This document shows, piece after piece, positions 41,796 to 41,839 of a DNA stretch of 41,839 nt (position 1 is its first letter; each line of letters starts with the position of its first letter). Origin of the DNA: Symbiodinium natans (taxonomy: Eukaryota > Sar > Dinophyceae > Suessiales > Symbiodiniaceae). The stretch lies in NCBI GenBank assembly GCA_905221605.1, contig CAJNDS010000680.1, positions 878,704 to 920,542 on the forward strand, in the 5' to 3' direction. Under the pieces are notes generated by a model. That model saw only the letters and a list, made by a program, of their open reading frames with translations, made no database searches and was not told where the DNA came from. A program made the translations under genes and the position numbers.

Positions 41796-41839
41796 ATCTT
41801 GTCTTTTAGAAGGGAGTCTAAAGGACCATCGAAATCCAA

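Noticed and set aside
41141-41809. Pro-rich and Val/Trp-rich long open frames
   Set aside because: They are translations of the G/T-rich minisatellite, which lacks stop triplets in any frame.

Overview
The window looks like nuclear DNA of a dinoflagellate, most likely a Symbiodiniaceae-type alga. The reasons are: genes broken into many short exons, AG|G splice junctions with frequent GC and some GA donors, genes almost all on the + strand, TTTAGGG-type telomeric repeats inside the contig, and products typical of these algae (PARP-like ADP-ribosyltransferases, a GT8 glycosyltransferase, a sulfate-type SLC13 permease, a ubiquitin-like/RCC1 repeat protein). Exons were recognised by eye from conserved protein motifs and splice sites, so domain identities are firmer than exact exon ends.

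Layout. Positions 1-1,300 hold tail exons of an unidentified gene on + and a possible convergent gene on -. Positions 3,006-8,032 (copy A) and 9,385-16,113 (copy B) are two tandem, same-strand, diverged copies of one complex gene. Each starts with an N-myristoylation signal, then has a short PEYW/FDDM region, a Cys-rich motif, an ADP-ribosyltransferase (PARP) domain with an intact H-Y-E triad, a conserved KRRFFMQVPLHW element, a CCCH zinc finger split by a GC-AG intron, and a second ADP-ribosyltransferase-like domain in which the His and Tyr of the triad are replaced. Copy B also ends in an acidic tail. I regard this pair as the most interesting system in the window: a possibly membrane-anchored, possibly RNA-binding ADP-ribosyltransferase with a pseudo-enzyme partner domain in the same chain.

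Positions 16.2-18.7 kb carry scattered unidentified exons and end in an interstitial telomeric tract. Positions 18.8-22.8 kb contain nothing I recognise. Positions 22.8-26.2 kb hold a GT8 glycosyltransferase gene with a strongly G-rich intron. Positions 28.3-31.2 kb hold an SLC13/SAC1-like anion permease with cytosolic TrkA-C type domains. Positions 31.3-34.3 kb have weak exons on both strands.

From about 34.6 kb the DNA changes to AT-rich, low-complexity sequence. It is interrupted by one intronless ubiquitin-like/RCC1 repeat gene (35,550-37,028). The rest holds long microsatellites, a dispersed palindromic repeat family and a G/T-rich minisatellite at the right end. Two copies of a repeat in this block differ mainly by C-to-T and G-to-A changes in one direction, suggesting that the AT-richness arose by cytosine decay.
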